NCBI GenBank assembly: GCA_023665245.1
Contig: JAMPEH010000001.1
Location: forward strand, 1 to 64,000
From: Muribaculaceae bacterium
GTDB lineage: Bacteria; Pseudomonadota; Alphaproteobacteria; Rs-D84
Length of the DNA stretch: 64,000 bases
Reading direction: 5' to 3'
A program made the position numbers and the translations under genes. This document shows positions 16,511 to 24,665 of the stretch, one piece after another. The notes under the pieces were generated by a model. That model did not search any database and was not told where the DNA came from. It worked only from the letters and a program-made list of their open reading frames with translations. How positions within the stretch are numbered: the first letter of the stretch is position 1; the number at the start of each line of letters is the position of its first letter.

Positions 16511-17053
16511 TTATGGGTTAATTGGAAATACCGGCAAATCTGGAAATTCTGGCGATATTACTGCGTTATCACTTGTGTAATAACAGTCATCGGTGTATTT
16601 GTATGTGCCTGTTGTATCACTGCCGACTGTGCCGGCCGGAATATAACAATCGGTGATCGCATTGGAACTGCCACCCACTGCGGTTGTTCCGCCACCTGGG
16701 CAAGGTTCGCATGTACCATTATTGTTATAATATCCTTTCTCGCACATTGTTATAGTAATACCACCAATTTTATTTTCAACACATTTGCCAACGCTTACAT
16801 CAAACAAGTCCCCGTTCGTGCCGCATGGTTGATATGAACCGTTCATTTCAAGTGTTGTGTTAGCGGTGATGCACGTGTCACAATTTGTATATTCGGTTGT
16901 TGTTCCCCTGTATGTACAGGTAAAATGTGTGCAAGCACCAACAGCATCGCCTATGCAACAGTCGGGCATTTGTACGACATCTGGAATCAGACTTAATGCA
17001 TATACAGAATACGGCGCACCAGCTATCAGTGCAATAATTAAAATTTTTTTCAT
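16511..17053 (-). CDS. Cys-rich secreted protein (family member 1)
   Basis: A 180-residue protein with a signal peptide (KKILIIALIAGAPYSVYA, about residues 2-19) and a mature part with many paired Cys (DCCIGDAVGACTHFTC, NCDTC, CEPCPGG). The C-terminal module ITDCYIPAGTVGSDTTGTY ... YTDDCYY is nearly the same as in the protein at 61744, so the two form a family. Disulfide-stabilised, exported proteins are likely; the function is unknown. GGAGGTTAGG precedes the ATG but can be masked by the leader (17054-17266). Confidence 0.8.
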   Translation of the reverse strand: MKKILIIALIAGAPYSVYALSLIPDVVQMPDCCIGDAVGACTHFTCTYRGTTTEYTNCDTCITANTTLEMNGSYQPCGTNGDLFDVSVGKCVENKIGGITITMCEKGYYNNNGTCEPCPGGGTTAVGGSSNAITDCYIPAGTVGSDTTGTYKYTDDCYYTSDNAVISPEFPDLPVFPINP

Positions 17054-17266
17054 TTCCTAACCTCCTTTTCATTTTGTGAAATGAAAAACCGTCAGAAATT
17101 CAGACGGTTGGAGGTTAGCGACTATCTTGTAAATAGTGGTGGTATTCGGTATATTTCCACACCCTCCAACCACTTGGTTGGAGATAAAAAAATCACATCA
17201 CATAACGCTGTGACGCATGCGTACAAGAATGGGTCGCTAAACCCCGTTATCAGAAACCCTGATAAC
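17054..17266 (-). promoter_or_regulatory. Structured 5' leader with terminator and anti-Shine-Dalgarno (switch candidate)
   Basis: Reading on the minus strand, an initial hairpin GTTATCAG/CTGATAAC is followed by P1 TTAGCGAC (17240-17233) pairing with GTCGCTAA (17122-17115). Inside are TCACA/TGTGA, CTCCAACC/GGTTGGAG and a helix closing a loop with AAATATACC. After P1 comes CTAACCTCC (17118-17110), complementary over nine bases to the ribosome-binding site GGAGGTTAG (17065-17057). The intrinsic terminator AACCGTC/GACGGTT (17109-17087) lies between. P1 and the anti-Shine-Dalgarno share 17115-17118, so they are mutually exclusive. The same architecture occurs at 61486-61743. Confidence 0.68.
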
Positions 17267-17272
17267 ATTTTG

Positions 17273-17319
17273 ATAATAACAATATAAAATTTGCAGTGCA
17301 ATAAAAACATTGTTATAAT
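17273..17319. promoter_or_regulatory. Divergent pair of sigma-70-type promoters
   Basis: Rightward: TTGCAG 17291-17296 and TATAAT 17314-17319 with a 17-base spacer, driving the HAD gene. Leftward on the minus strand: TTGCAC (17301-17296) and TATTAT (17278-17273) with a 17-base spacer, driving the leader of the Cys-rich gene. The two -35 boxes overlap by one base, so the promoters may compete. Confidence 0.7.
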
Positions 17320-17347
17320 GCCGCCGAATAAATTAAGGATTATATAC

Positions 17348-17950
17348 ATGTTACAGAAAGTAGATGTTGTTGTATTTGACTTTGACGGTACATTGTCGGC
17401 ATTGGATTCAAATGTGGAATTTGCAAAATATTGTTTCCGACACAGCCTGCGTCCGTGGCTGTATCTGCCACTGATGGGTGTAGCTGGGATTGTTGCGTCT
17501 ATAAATCCCGATGGCATATGGTGGCGTGAAAACATCCGTCGCTTTTTAACGCCGCGTATGGTAAAAAAATTTGCGCCTGGATTTATTAAACAGCATAAAC
17601 GTGAACGCTTTGGCTGGGCGCGCGAACAGGTCGCCGCCGAACGTGCGGCCGGCCGCATGGTTGTATTGGCGTCTGCCAGTCCGAATTACCTGTTGCGTCC
17701 ATTGGTGCGCGATATTAAATTTGATGCGGTTCTGTGTTCTGAAATGGATGACGCACATCCATGGAAATATAAATACCTGTGCTGGGGTAAAAACAAAGTC
17801 TATGCACTGGATGCATGGGCACGTGACAATAAAATGATACCGCGTGTTGTTCGCGTTTATTCAGACAGTAAATCAGACATGCCATTGATGGATATTTCTG
17901 CCGAACAGGTATGGGTTGACCGTAAAACAGGATTAAGAAAAAGTGCCTAG
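17348..17950 (+). CDS. HAD-superfamily phosphatase (HAD-IB type)
   Basis: A 200-residue protein with the HAD motifs in order: DFDGTL with the nucleophile Asp near residue 9, ASASP (motif II), and a Lys region followed by SDSKSDMPLM (motif IV). The sequence between motifs I and II is a helical cap, as in the SerB/HAD-IB branch, with a predicted hydrophobic stretch WLYLPLMGVAGIV. Substrate is not predictable. The ATG at 17348 follows AAGGATTATATAC; an upstream in-frame start lacks support. Confidence 0.87.
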   Translation: MLQKVDVVVFDFDGTLSALDSNVEFAKYCFRHSLRPWLYLPLMGVAGIVASINPDGIWWRENIRRFLTPRMVKKFAPGFIKQHKRERFGWAREQVAAERAAGRMVVLASASPNYLLRPLVRDIKFDAVLCSEMDDAHPWKYKYLCWGKNKVYALDAWARDNKMIPRVVRVYSDSKSDMPLMDISAEQVWVDRKTGLRKSA

Positions 17951-17984
17951 TGCATATTTGCGCCACCCATGATATTGTATGTGC

Positions 17985-18254
17985 ATGGCAGATTTAACCG
18001 CATTATATGATATCATCAGTGGCGCAATTGGCGCGGCGTCGGGCGCATTGGTGACGGCCCTGGCCAACCGCCAAAAAAATCAATCGTTGCGGGATAAAGT
18101 TGTGGTCAGTACCCGCGAACTTGATAAAATCCGACTGGAAAACGATAAACTGTTGCGTTTAATTGAAGACCGCGAAACACAAATATTGGAAATGGAACGC
18201 ACAATCGCAGATATGCGCCCGACAAAAACGCGCACCCGACGACAGAAAAATTAA
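17985..18254 (+). CDS. Small coiled-coil protein with N-terminal hydrophobic segment
   Basis: An 89-residue protein. Residues 7-25 (IISGAIGAASGALVTALA) are a Gly/Ala-rich hydrophobic segment, and residues 30-75 form a heptad-rich charged coiled coil (LDKIRLENDKLLRLIEDRE), ending in a basic tail. No family is recognised. No clear ribosome-binding site is seen, so translation may depend on the upstream HAD gene 34 bases away. Confidence 0.6.
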   Translation: MADLTALYDIISGAIGAASGALVTALANRQKNQSLRDKVVVSTRELDKIRLENDKLLRLIEDRETQILEMERTIADMRPTKTRTRRQKN

Positions 18255-18270
18255 TATATAACTATGCGGC

Positions 18271-18298
18271 TTGCAATGCCGCATTTTTCTTTTATAAT
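18271..18298 (+). promoter_or_regulatory. Sigma-70-type promoter upstream of rmuC
   Basis: TTGCAA 18271-18276 and TATAAT 18293-18298 have a 16-base spacer. TGCGGC/GCCGCA around the -35 box could also form a short terminator hairpin for the preceding gene (followed by TTTTTCTTTT). Confidence 0.65.
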
Positions 18299-18326
18299 TG
18301 TGGCATTGAATAATGGGGCATTTATT

Positions 18327-19568
18327 ATGGATTTGGTATCTGTATTTGTTGGCATATTAATTGGCACGGCAATCGGCGTTGTTGTCGGGCGAATGATGCA
18401 CACGTCAAACGCAGATGCCGACGCATCTGTCCGATTGTTAAAAGAACAAATCGCATCCGCACGCCGTGAAAATGCCACACTTATTGCACGCGCCAGTGCC
18501 GCCGACGCACGCGTCAAAATGTTGGAAGATATGCGCGGCAAAATGATGGCAGAATTTAAAAACATTTCAATTGATGTTTTGACCCAGACGCGCAAAATGG
18601 CAACTGATGAACAGACACAAACGCTGAATACAACCATTACGCCGTTCCGCACCCAAATTGAAAAATTAACAACAGATTTTAACAAGCAGATAAAAGATAT
18701 TCTGAAAAATTCGACCGAAAATCGTGCGTCACTTGAAGGTCAAATCAAATCCATGATGGACGCCAGTCTGGGGTTAAAGAAAGAGGCCGAAGACCTGACG
18801 GATGCCCTGCGTGGTAAAAAGAAATTACAGGGCAACTGGGGTGAAATCCAGGTTGAACGTTTGTTTGAATTACTGGGCTGGACACCGGGTGTCCAGTACG
18901 AGGCACAGAAACATTTATCCGGTGGTCGTGATATTCCGGACTATATCGTGCATATGCCCGGTGACAAGCATTTTGTTGTCGACGCAAAAATGTCACTGAA
19001 CAGTTATATGGATTATCTGGCGACCGATGACGCGGTTGAAAAACAGCGCCTGTGGCGTGCATTTGTTGACGCGACGAAAAAGCATATTGCCGAACTGGGC
19101 GATAAAAACTATAACCAGGTTGTTGATTGCAAGTTTGACTATGTGTGTATGTTTATGCCGTTGGAACACGCATATATTGAACTGATGAACCGGGACAAAG
19201 ATGATATATATAAATACGCATTTGAACATGGTGTGACGATTGCAACGCCATCTTTGTTATTGCCAATGTTGCGCACGATTGATACATTGATGCGTGTTGA
19301 AAAACAGTCTAAAAATGTCGTTAAAATTGTGGAATACGCGCAAAAGTTATACGAAAAATATGCCGGCTTTACCGAAGATTATAAAAAAATGGGCGCGGCA
19401 TTGGATACGGCACGTGCGGCATATGACGGCGGATTAAATAAATTAACCGATGGCCGCGGCAGTATATCCGGCTGGTTCGACAAGATTAAAAAGCAAGGTG
19501 GCCTGACCGTTTCCAAGAACTTGGCATTGGCGGCACAAAACACGGATGATGACGATGATGAACAATAA
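18327..19568 (+). CDS. rmuC: RmuC-family DNA recombination protein
   Basis: A 413-residue protein with an N-terminal membrane anchor (VFVGILIGTAIGVVVG). A long coiled coil follows, then the RmuC nuclease-like core (KKLQGNWGEIQVERLFELLG ... FVVDAKMSL ... VCMFMPLEHAYI). RmuC limits sequence inversions and belongs to the PD-(D/E)xK-like superfamily; DAK in the core is the expected metal/catalytic signature. The ATG at 18327 gives a normal N-terminal anchor and follows GGGG. The tail is strongly acidic (DDDDDEQ), and the end overlaps the start region of def. Confidence 0.93.
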   Translation: MDLVSVFVGILIGTAIGVVVGRMMHTSNADADASVRLLKEQIASARRENATLIARASAADARVKMLEDMRGKMMAEFKNISIDVLTQTRKMATDEQTQTLNTTITPFRTQIEKLTTDFNKQIKDILKNSTENRASLEGQIKSMMDASLGLKKEAEDLTDALRGKKKLQGNWGEIQVERLFELLGWTPGVQYEAQKHLSGGRDIPDYIVHMPGDKHFVVDAKMSLNSYMDYLATDDAVEKQRLWRAFVDATKKHIAELGDKNYNQVVDCKFDYVCMFMPLEHAYIELMNRDKDDIYKYAFEHGVTIATPSLLLPMLRTIDTLMRVEKQSKNVVKIVEYAQKLYEKYAGFTEDYKKMGAALDTARAAYDGGLNKLTDGRGSISGWFDKIKKQGGLTVSKNLALAAQNTDDDDDEQ

Positions 19569-20070
19569 TTTGCAAATGCGCCTGTGTGGGGATATGGTCT
19601 TGCGTCAAAAGTGCGCACCGGTATCTGATATCACCACGGATATTTTGAATACATTAGATACAATGGTTGCGATGATGCATGAACAAAACGGTGTGGGCTT
19701 GGCAGCGCCCCAGGTTGGGATTCTGTCACGCTTTTTGGTAATGATGGATCCTGATACAAACGTCGTGTATAAAATGCTGAACCCGCAAATTATGTCTTTC
19801 AGTGATGACAAATGCGATATGGAAGAAGGTTGTCTGTCAGTACTGGGACCAGATAATCTGCCGGTGTTTTCGCATGTCGTGCGCCCAAAGTCGGTTGTTG
19901 TAAAATGGACGGATGAAATGGGCAATGAAAAATGCGCCGAAATGTCGGGGGTGCCTGCGCGTATCGTGCAACATGAAACAGACCATCTGGACGGTGTGCT
20001 GTTTATTGACCATCTGTCACCGGTGCGTCGTGAAATGGTAATGCGCAAAGTGCGGAGGCATAAAAAATGA
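19558..20070 (+). CDS. def: Peptide deformylase
   Basis: A 170-residue protein with all three signature motifs: GVGLAAPQVG, EGCLSV (metal-ligand Cys) and QHETDHLDG (two His ligands and catalytic Glu). It removes the formyl group from nascent proteins. Several in-frame ATG codons occur at 19546-19558; the last is chosen because the others lie in the acidic C-terminal codons of rmuC. The stop overlaps the fmt start (ATGA), forming the common def-fmt pair. Confidence 0.96.
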   Translation: MNNNLQMRLCGDMVLRQKCAPVSDITTDILNTLDTMVAMMHEQNGVGLAAPQVGILSRFLVMMDPDTNVVYKMLNPQIMSFSDDKCDMEEGCLSVLGPDNLPVFSHVVRPKSVVVKWTDEMGNEKCAEMSGVPARIVQHETDHLDGVLFIDHLSPVRREMVMRKVRRHKK

Positions 20071-20870
20071 ATCTGATTCTGATGGGAACAAATGATTTTG
20101 TTGTCCCGATGTTCGATGCGGTCGCCCAAGACCATAATATTTTGGCGGTATTTACGCGTGGTCCAAAGCCTGCGGGTCGCAAACATATTTTAACAAAATC
20201 ACCAGTACATATTTGGGCTGAATCACGTGGCGTGCCCGTGTATCACAAAACATCTGAATATAATTTTACACCGGATATGGTTGTGGTTGTATCCTATGGC
20301 GCAATATTGCGTGATAATGTTTTGAATTCCGCACCGTGTATAAATATACATCCGTCTGATTTGCCAAAATATCGTGGCCCGTCACCAATTCGCAGTGCGA
20401 TTTATAATGGTGACAAAACGTCGGCGGTATGCCTGATGGCTGTGACACCGGAATTAGATGCGGGCGCGGTATATATGCGTCGTGCGTTTGATATTGGTGA
20501 AAATGATACGAATACAGATGTTGAAAAACGTGTATCTGAAATCGGGGCGCAAATGTTGATTGAATATTTATCCGCACCGGAAAAATATACCGCCGTGCCA
20601 CAGTCTGGCACACCAACATTTACGCGTAAGTTTACGGGTGACGATGAAATTATTGATTGGTCGCGTTCCGCACACCAAATTCATAATCAGGTGCGCAGCC
20701 TGGGGGCGGGGCGTACCAAGATAAATGGTATTGATGTCAAAATTTTAGAAACCCGCATTGTAAACGATGAATTAAAAATAACCCACCTGCAACCTGCCGG
20801 CAAGAATCCAATGGATTGGAAAAGTTTTACAAACGGTCTGCATGGCGCGGAAATAAAGATAGGAGAATAA
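20067..20870 (+). CDS. fmt: Methionyl-tRNA formyltransferase, short form
   Basis: A 267-residue protein with the catalytic region INIHPSDLPKYRGPSPI (Asn, His and downstream Asp of the formyltransferase fold) and the start MNLILMGTNDFVVP. It formylates Met-tRNA for initiation. The family is usually about 310 residues, and the C-terminal OB domain is short here, though its FTRKFTGDDEIIDWSRSA linker is present. Overlap with def indicates one transcript. Confidence 0.95.
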   Translation: MNLILMGTNDFVVPMFDAVAQDHNILAVFTRGPKPAGRKHILTKSPVHIWAESRGVPVYHKTSEYNFTPDMVVVVSYGAILRDNVLNSAPCINIHPSDLPKYRGPSPIRSAIYNGDKTSAVCLMAVTPELDAGAVYMRRAFDIGENDTNTDVEKRVSEIGAQMLIEYLSAPEKYTAVPQSGTPTFTRKFTGDDEIIDWSRSAHQIHNQVRSLGAGRTKINGIDVKILETRIVNDELKITHLQPAGKNPMDWKSFTNGLHGAEIKIGE

Positions 20871-20875
20871 AATAA

Positions 20876-21082
20876 ATGCCAGGTAAAAAATTATGTGGCC
20901 TGCATGGCGCACATGTTAATGTATCAAAGTTTAATGACAATGGATTGTGCGAGTGTCTAAGTTGCAAAGGAACGCATTGTCAACAGTGTCAGATATTTGA
21001 ACAGTATGCAGAACAATCTGTACAACATGGCGAACGAACAAAATGCTTTTTATGCCAAACATTTATAACAAAAAACAGATAA
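20876..21082 (+). CDS. Small Cys-rich protein (possible zinc-binding), copy 1
   Basis: A 68-residue protein with eight Cys, including CECLSCKGTHCQQC and CFLC, spaced like a metal-binding knuckle. AGGAGAATAAAATAA precedes its start. It lies between fmt and truA with no gap for a promoter, so it is probably part of that operon. No signal peptide is present. The function is unknown. Confidence 0.6.
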   Translation: MPGKKLCGLHGAHVNVSKFNDNGLCECLSCKGTHCQQCQIFEQYAEQSVQHGERTKCFLCQTFITKNR

Positions 21083-21092
21083 GGTATTAATA

Positions 21093-21296
21093 ATGTCTGA
21101 AAATATATTTGGGGCCGCTTGCCCACACATTTGTCAAACTTGTGAATATTCATTGTCCGGTCGCAAATCCGATGAACGTACGTGTTATATGGTGTTTGGG
21201 ATTCGCATGATTTTATTTGGACCACGTTTTGTTAAATGTAATCATACTTGTTCTAAGTGGTCGTTGGATACAAAACGGTTTGGACATCAACGATAA
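21093..21296 (+). CDS. Small Cys-rich protein, copy 2
   Basis: A 67-residue protein with Cys in CPHICQTCEYSLSG, TCYM and CNHTCSKW, suggesting a metal site. It resembles the preceding gene in size and Cys content but not clearly in sequence. AAGGTATTAATA precedes the start. Its TAA overlaps the truA ATG (TAATG), which supports real translation here. Confidence 0.6.
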   Translation: MSENIFGAACPHICQTCEYSLSGRKSDERTCYMVFGIRMILFGPRFVKCNHTCSKWSLDTKRFGHQR

Positions 21297-22039
21297 TGAC
21301 ACGATATCGCGTAATTCTTGAATATGATGGCACGGGGCTTATCGGCTGGCAGGAAAACCGCCAGGGCCCATCGGTACAGTCTATTATAAAAGACGCTGTT
21401 GAAAAATTTTGTGGCACGCGTCCCGATGTTGTTGCCGCTGGCCGCACTGATGCGGGTGTTCATGCCGTTGCAATGCCGGCGCATTTGGACATTGATGGTG
21501 ATTATGACGCCCAGACTGTTATGCGTGCGGTGAACTTTTATCTGACAGATATGCCTGTCGTAATAACAGATTGCGTGGTTGTGCCTGATGATTTTAATGC
21601 GCGTTTTTCTTGTGTGGGGCGCCGGTATAAATATTTGGTATTTAATCGTCGTGCGGCACCAGTATTGCAGCATAATCGGGTTTGGTGGGTACCGCGTCCA
21701 CTGGATGTGGATGCAATGCGTGCGGCTGCCGCAAAATTGATTGGCAATCATGATTTTACCAGTTTCCGCGCATCCCAGTGCCAGGCCAAAAGTCCGATAA
21801 AAACATTAGATACGGCCGATATAAATGTTATGGGTGATATGATTGTTTTTGAATTTGCCGCGCGTTCGTTCTTGCATCATCAGGTACGAAATATGGTTGG
21901 CACACTGGTTGAAATAGGTCAGGGCAAAACTTTTGATATTGATAAAATTTTTGCTGCGAAAAATCGTTCTGCGGCCGGTGTCACGGCGCCTGCATCGGGG
22001 TTATATTTTATAAGCGCCGATTATGCCACGGACGATTAG
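21296..22039 (+). CDS. truA: tRNA pseudouridine38-40 synthase
   Basis: A 247-residue protein with the TruA catalytic motif AAGRTDAGVHA (catalytic Asp), the N-terminal YDGTGLIGWQ, and the C-terminal segments RSFLHHQVRNMVG and ATAPASGLYF-like ending. It modifies positions 38-40 of tRNA anticodon stems. ATG 21296 is chosen because MTRYRVILEYDG is the family start. The 3' end overlaps the convergent comEC gene by 32 bases. Confidence 0.96.
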   Translation: MTRYRVILEYDGTGLIGWQENRQGPSVQSIIKDAVEKFCGTRPDVVAAGRTDAGVHAVAMPAHLDIDGDYDAQTVMRAVNFYLTDMPVVITDCVVVPDDFNARFSCVGRRYKYLVFNRRAAPVLQHNRVWWVPRPLDVDAMRAAAAKLIGNHDFTSFRASQCQAKSPIKTLDTADINVMGDMIVFEFAARSFLHHQVRNMVGTLVEIGQGKTFDIDKIFAAKNRSAAGVTAPASGLYFISADYATDD

Positions 22040-23963
22040 ATGGCGTATAAATAATTTTACCAGATTCATTTATTACAAAACCACCACGCAGGATTTTATT
22101 GTCACAATGCGCTGCATGAATATCAAAATAAGACACAATATAATCAACACTATCGTCCCGACATAAATTCACAATATTGTGTTGCAGTGGTACAAATTTC
22201 TGGATGTATACCAGATTGAACGTTGCGGTATCAAACCGCCATATGCCGTCGTCATGCCTGCATCGCTGGTTTTGTGTCGCCGTTGGCAATCCGCGTAATT
22301 GGCGCCATGTGTCAAATGCAAAGAAATGATTTGATGCCCGGGATTTAGAAAAACAAATATTATCATCTGTCGCATATCCAACCAGTTCATGATCAACGGT
22401 TGTCATAAATATCGGCCGCGGATTGAATGCAACAATCCCAATCGCCAATATCGAACATACGCTAAATACAATATAACTAATTTTTATACGTATATCGCGA
22501 ATAAATACCAATCCAATAAAGCCAAGAATAAATAAACATATCGCGGAATTTGGCACGTGCGGTATTGCCGGGGTTGCGCCCGGCAGACTTGCAATAAATT
22601 CTGCGACATATAAACATTTGTCATAAATTATATGTGCCAGATTTATTGGCGTCATAATACCAACCGTGCTGCATAATACGCCAATCATAACCAGTGGCAT
22701 AATCATAACAGAAAATATCGGCAACAGTATCAGATTGCCAATCAGACTATATAACGGCAAATTATAAAAGTGCGCGGCGACGAACGGCGCGGTAAATATT
22801 GTTGCAACAGTTGATGTTAATGTTGCCACATATATGACTTTCAGTATTTTGTTTGTAGGCATCTTGGGATTTATAACATTGAATAACCATACCAATCCGA
22901 ACACGGCTGCAAACGATAACTGAAATCCGGCCTGCATTACATAATGTGGATTTATCAGAAACACGATAATAAACACAATACAGACATTACGCAGTGATAT
23001 CGCATTGCGCCCCAGACACAGTGCCAGTATTACCAGTGTCGTCATCAAGAACGCACGAATGGTTGCAACCGCCGCGCCTGATATCATCAGATAAAGCGTT
23101 ATTCCAAACCATACCGCACCCATGGCAATTATCCGCGCAGGTATACGTCGTGTAATTGGCCCGACCAGCCGGAATATTGAATAAAATATTGCAAACAGCC
23201 ATCCTGTCACCAATGCAATATGAAATCCACTGATTGCCCAAACGTGACCGATGCCGATGGATGTCCATATTGTGCGTGCATCATCAGGCAAAGAATTTTT
23301 ATAACCCAACACCAATCCGTCGGCCAAAAATGATTTTGCACCCTTGTGCAACCGTGCTCTTAACGCATTGACAGAATATGTAGTCTCGCGTTCAACCACA
23401 GAATAATCCGTCATAATACCTGTTGCTGTTATCCCGTTGAAATATGCCCAACGTGCATAGTCAAATGTTTCAGGTGCATCCGCACCACTTGGTGCAAATA
23501 ACGTCAATGTTGCCATAATTTTATCGCCAACATTTGGGGTGACTGTGTCGGGCTTTATTGATACACGCACGGTCGCATTATTGCGTCCCGCGGCCCCAAT
23601 GTCACCGGATGCGATACGTAGGAATACGCGTACCTTGTCTGGTGTATAATCTATATTTGAAACAGTCGCGGGAATCGTCCTGTCTGAAATGGTGCGTGAT
23701 ATTTGTGGCGGCGCGACCAGATATGTGAACGCAGACGCATACGTAAAACCAAATATAAATATTAACATCACCCGCAGAATATGCAGCCGGCGCAAACATG
23801 TCATACCGATGCCACTCAGCGCCGCAATAATTATCGATATGATATTGAAATACGGAATATGTGGTTCCCGCGTTAAACCGAAATACAACGCTGCGCCAAA
23901 TGCCATAACAAACGGCACATATAAAAATATATTTTCACGTTGATATTCCAGAAATTTGCGCAT
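22008..23963 (-). CDS. comEC: ComEC/Rec2-family DNA uptake channel, without C-terminal nuclease-like domain
   Basis: A 651-residue polytopic membrane protein. The first 100 residues hold three TM segments. An OB-like periplasmic domain (VGDKIMATLTLFAPSG) and the competence domain follow, with the signature AISGFHIALVTG and many TM helices up to about residue 520. The last 120 residues (STVDHELVGYATDDN...) are too short for the metallo-beta-lactamase domain of larger ComEC. It moves single-stranded DNA across the inner membrane in transformation. No other competence genes are in the window. Confidence 0.9.
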   Translation of the reverse strand: MRKFLEYQRENIFLYVPFVMAFGAALYFGLTREPHIPYFNIISIIIAALSGIGMTCLRRLHILRVMLIFIFGFTYASAFTYLVAPPQISRTISDRTIPATVSNIDYTPDKVRVFLRIASGDIGAAGRNNATVRVSIKPDTVTPNVGDKIMATLTLFAPSGADAPETFDYARWAYFNGITATGIMTDYSVVERETTYSVNALRARLHKGAKSFLADGLVLGYKNSLPDDARTIWTSIGIGHVWAISGFHIALVTGWLFAIFYSIFRLVGPITRRIPARIIAMGAVWFGITLYLMISGAAVATIRAFLMTTLVILALCLGRNAISLRNVCIVFIIVFLINPHYVMQAGFQLSFAAVFGLVWLFNVINPKMPTNKILKVIYVATLTSTVATIFTAPFVAAHFYNLPLYSLIGNLILLPIFSVMIMPLVMIGVLCSTVGIMTPINLAHIIYDKCLYVAEFIASLPGATPAIPHVPNSAICLFILGFIGLVFIRDIRIKISYIVFSVCSILAIGIVAFNPRPIFMTTVDHELVGYATDDNICFSKSRASNHFFAFDTWRQLRGLPTATQNQRCRHDDGIWRFDTATFNLVYIQKFVPLQHNIVNLCRDDSVDYIVSYFDIHAAHCDNKILRGGFVINESGKIIYTPSNRPWHNRRL

Positions 23964-24006
23964 GTGAAATTATAGGAATATATCCATGTATCCCGCAATT
24001 AAAAAA

Positions 24007-24321
24007 TTATTTTCCAAAAATAAAAGAATTATCTGCCGACAGTTCTATTATCGCATCAATACTGTCTGCATCACATGTACGTTGACGCTTGGTCTTTCCA
24101 CATACGTCACAAACATGCGTTATTATGAATTTGTCACCATCCGGCACCACGGATGTGGGGCGCATCATACCGTGACAACTTGCCGCCCGGTCGCCCGGAT
24201 TATTATCCACATGTCGCGACCATAGGCAGTGCGGACAATGGTTTGTGTATCCGTTGCCAAAAACGGCTGCGCCACAATGGGCGCAGGTAAAATTTTCAAT
24301 CGTTTTTGTAAAACTTTTCAT
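24007..24321 (-). CDS. RNHCP-domain zinc-ribbon protein
   Basis: A 104-residue protein with CAHCG, then NHCPHCLWSRHVDNNPGDRAASC, which closely follows the RNHCP domain signature, and a final CDVCG. Two zinc ribbons are likely. The biochemical role of the family is unknown. Its ATG overlaps the stop of the upstream GapR gene (TAATG), so the two are co-translated. Confidence 0.9.
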   Translation of the reverse strand: MKSFTKTIENFTCAHCGAAVFGNGYTNHCPHCLWSRHVDNNPGDRAASCHGMMRPTSVVPDGDKFIITHVCDVCGKTKRQRTCDADSIDAIIELSADNSFIFGK

Positions 24322-24569
24322 TATAATCCCAACGCCGTGCGATACATCTGGGTTAATTCGTCCGCTTCGTCCAGTTCATCTGGGTCTAATTTCCGCAGAC
24401 GTATCATCTGACGGATATATTTCGGATCGAATCCGGCGGATTTCGCCTCGCTAAAAATTTCTTTGATATCTGCGGCGATTGCGGCAGAATCTTCATTTAA
24501 TTTTTCAATACGTTCAATAATGCTGACCAATTGTTGGTTGTCAATTGCACCATGATTTGCGTTTTTCAT
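24321..24569 (-). CDS. gapR: GapR (DUF2312) nucleoid-associated protein
   Basis: An 82-residue protein matching the DUF2312/GapR family: helix QLVSIIERIEKLNEDSAAIAADIKEIF, then AKSAGFDPKYIRQMIRLRKLD. In Caulobacter GapR binds overtwisted AT-rich DNA ahead of forks and polymerases. The family is characteristic of alphaproteobacteria and supports the taxonomic placement. It lies head-to-head with pyk, with an AT-rich gap between them. Confidence 0.93.
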   Translation of the reverse strand: MKNANHGAIDNQQLVSIIERIEKLNEDSAAIAADIKEIFSEAKSAGFDPKYIRQMIRLRKLDPDELDEADELTQMYRTALGL

Positions 24570-24665
24570 TGCAGATTTCCCCTTGTTTCTTTACCACATT
24601 TATGATATATCATAATTCACAAAAATCAAGAAAAACAAAGTATATAAACACAAGCGGTTTTGAAT

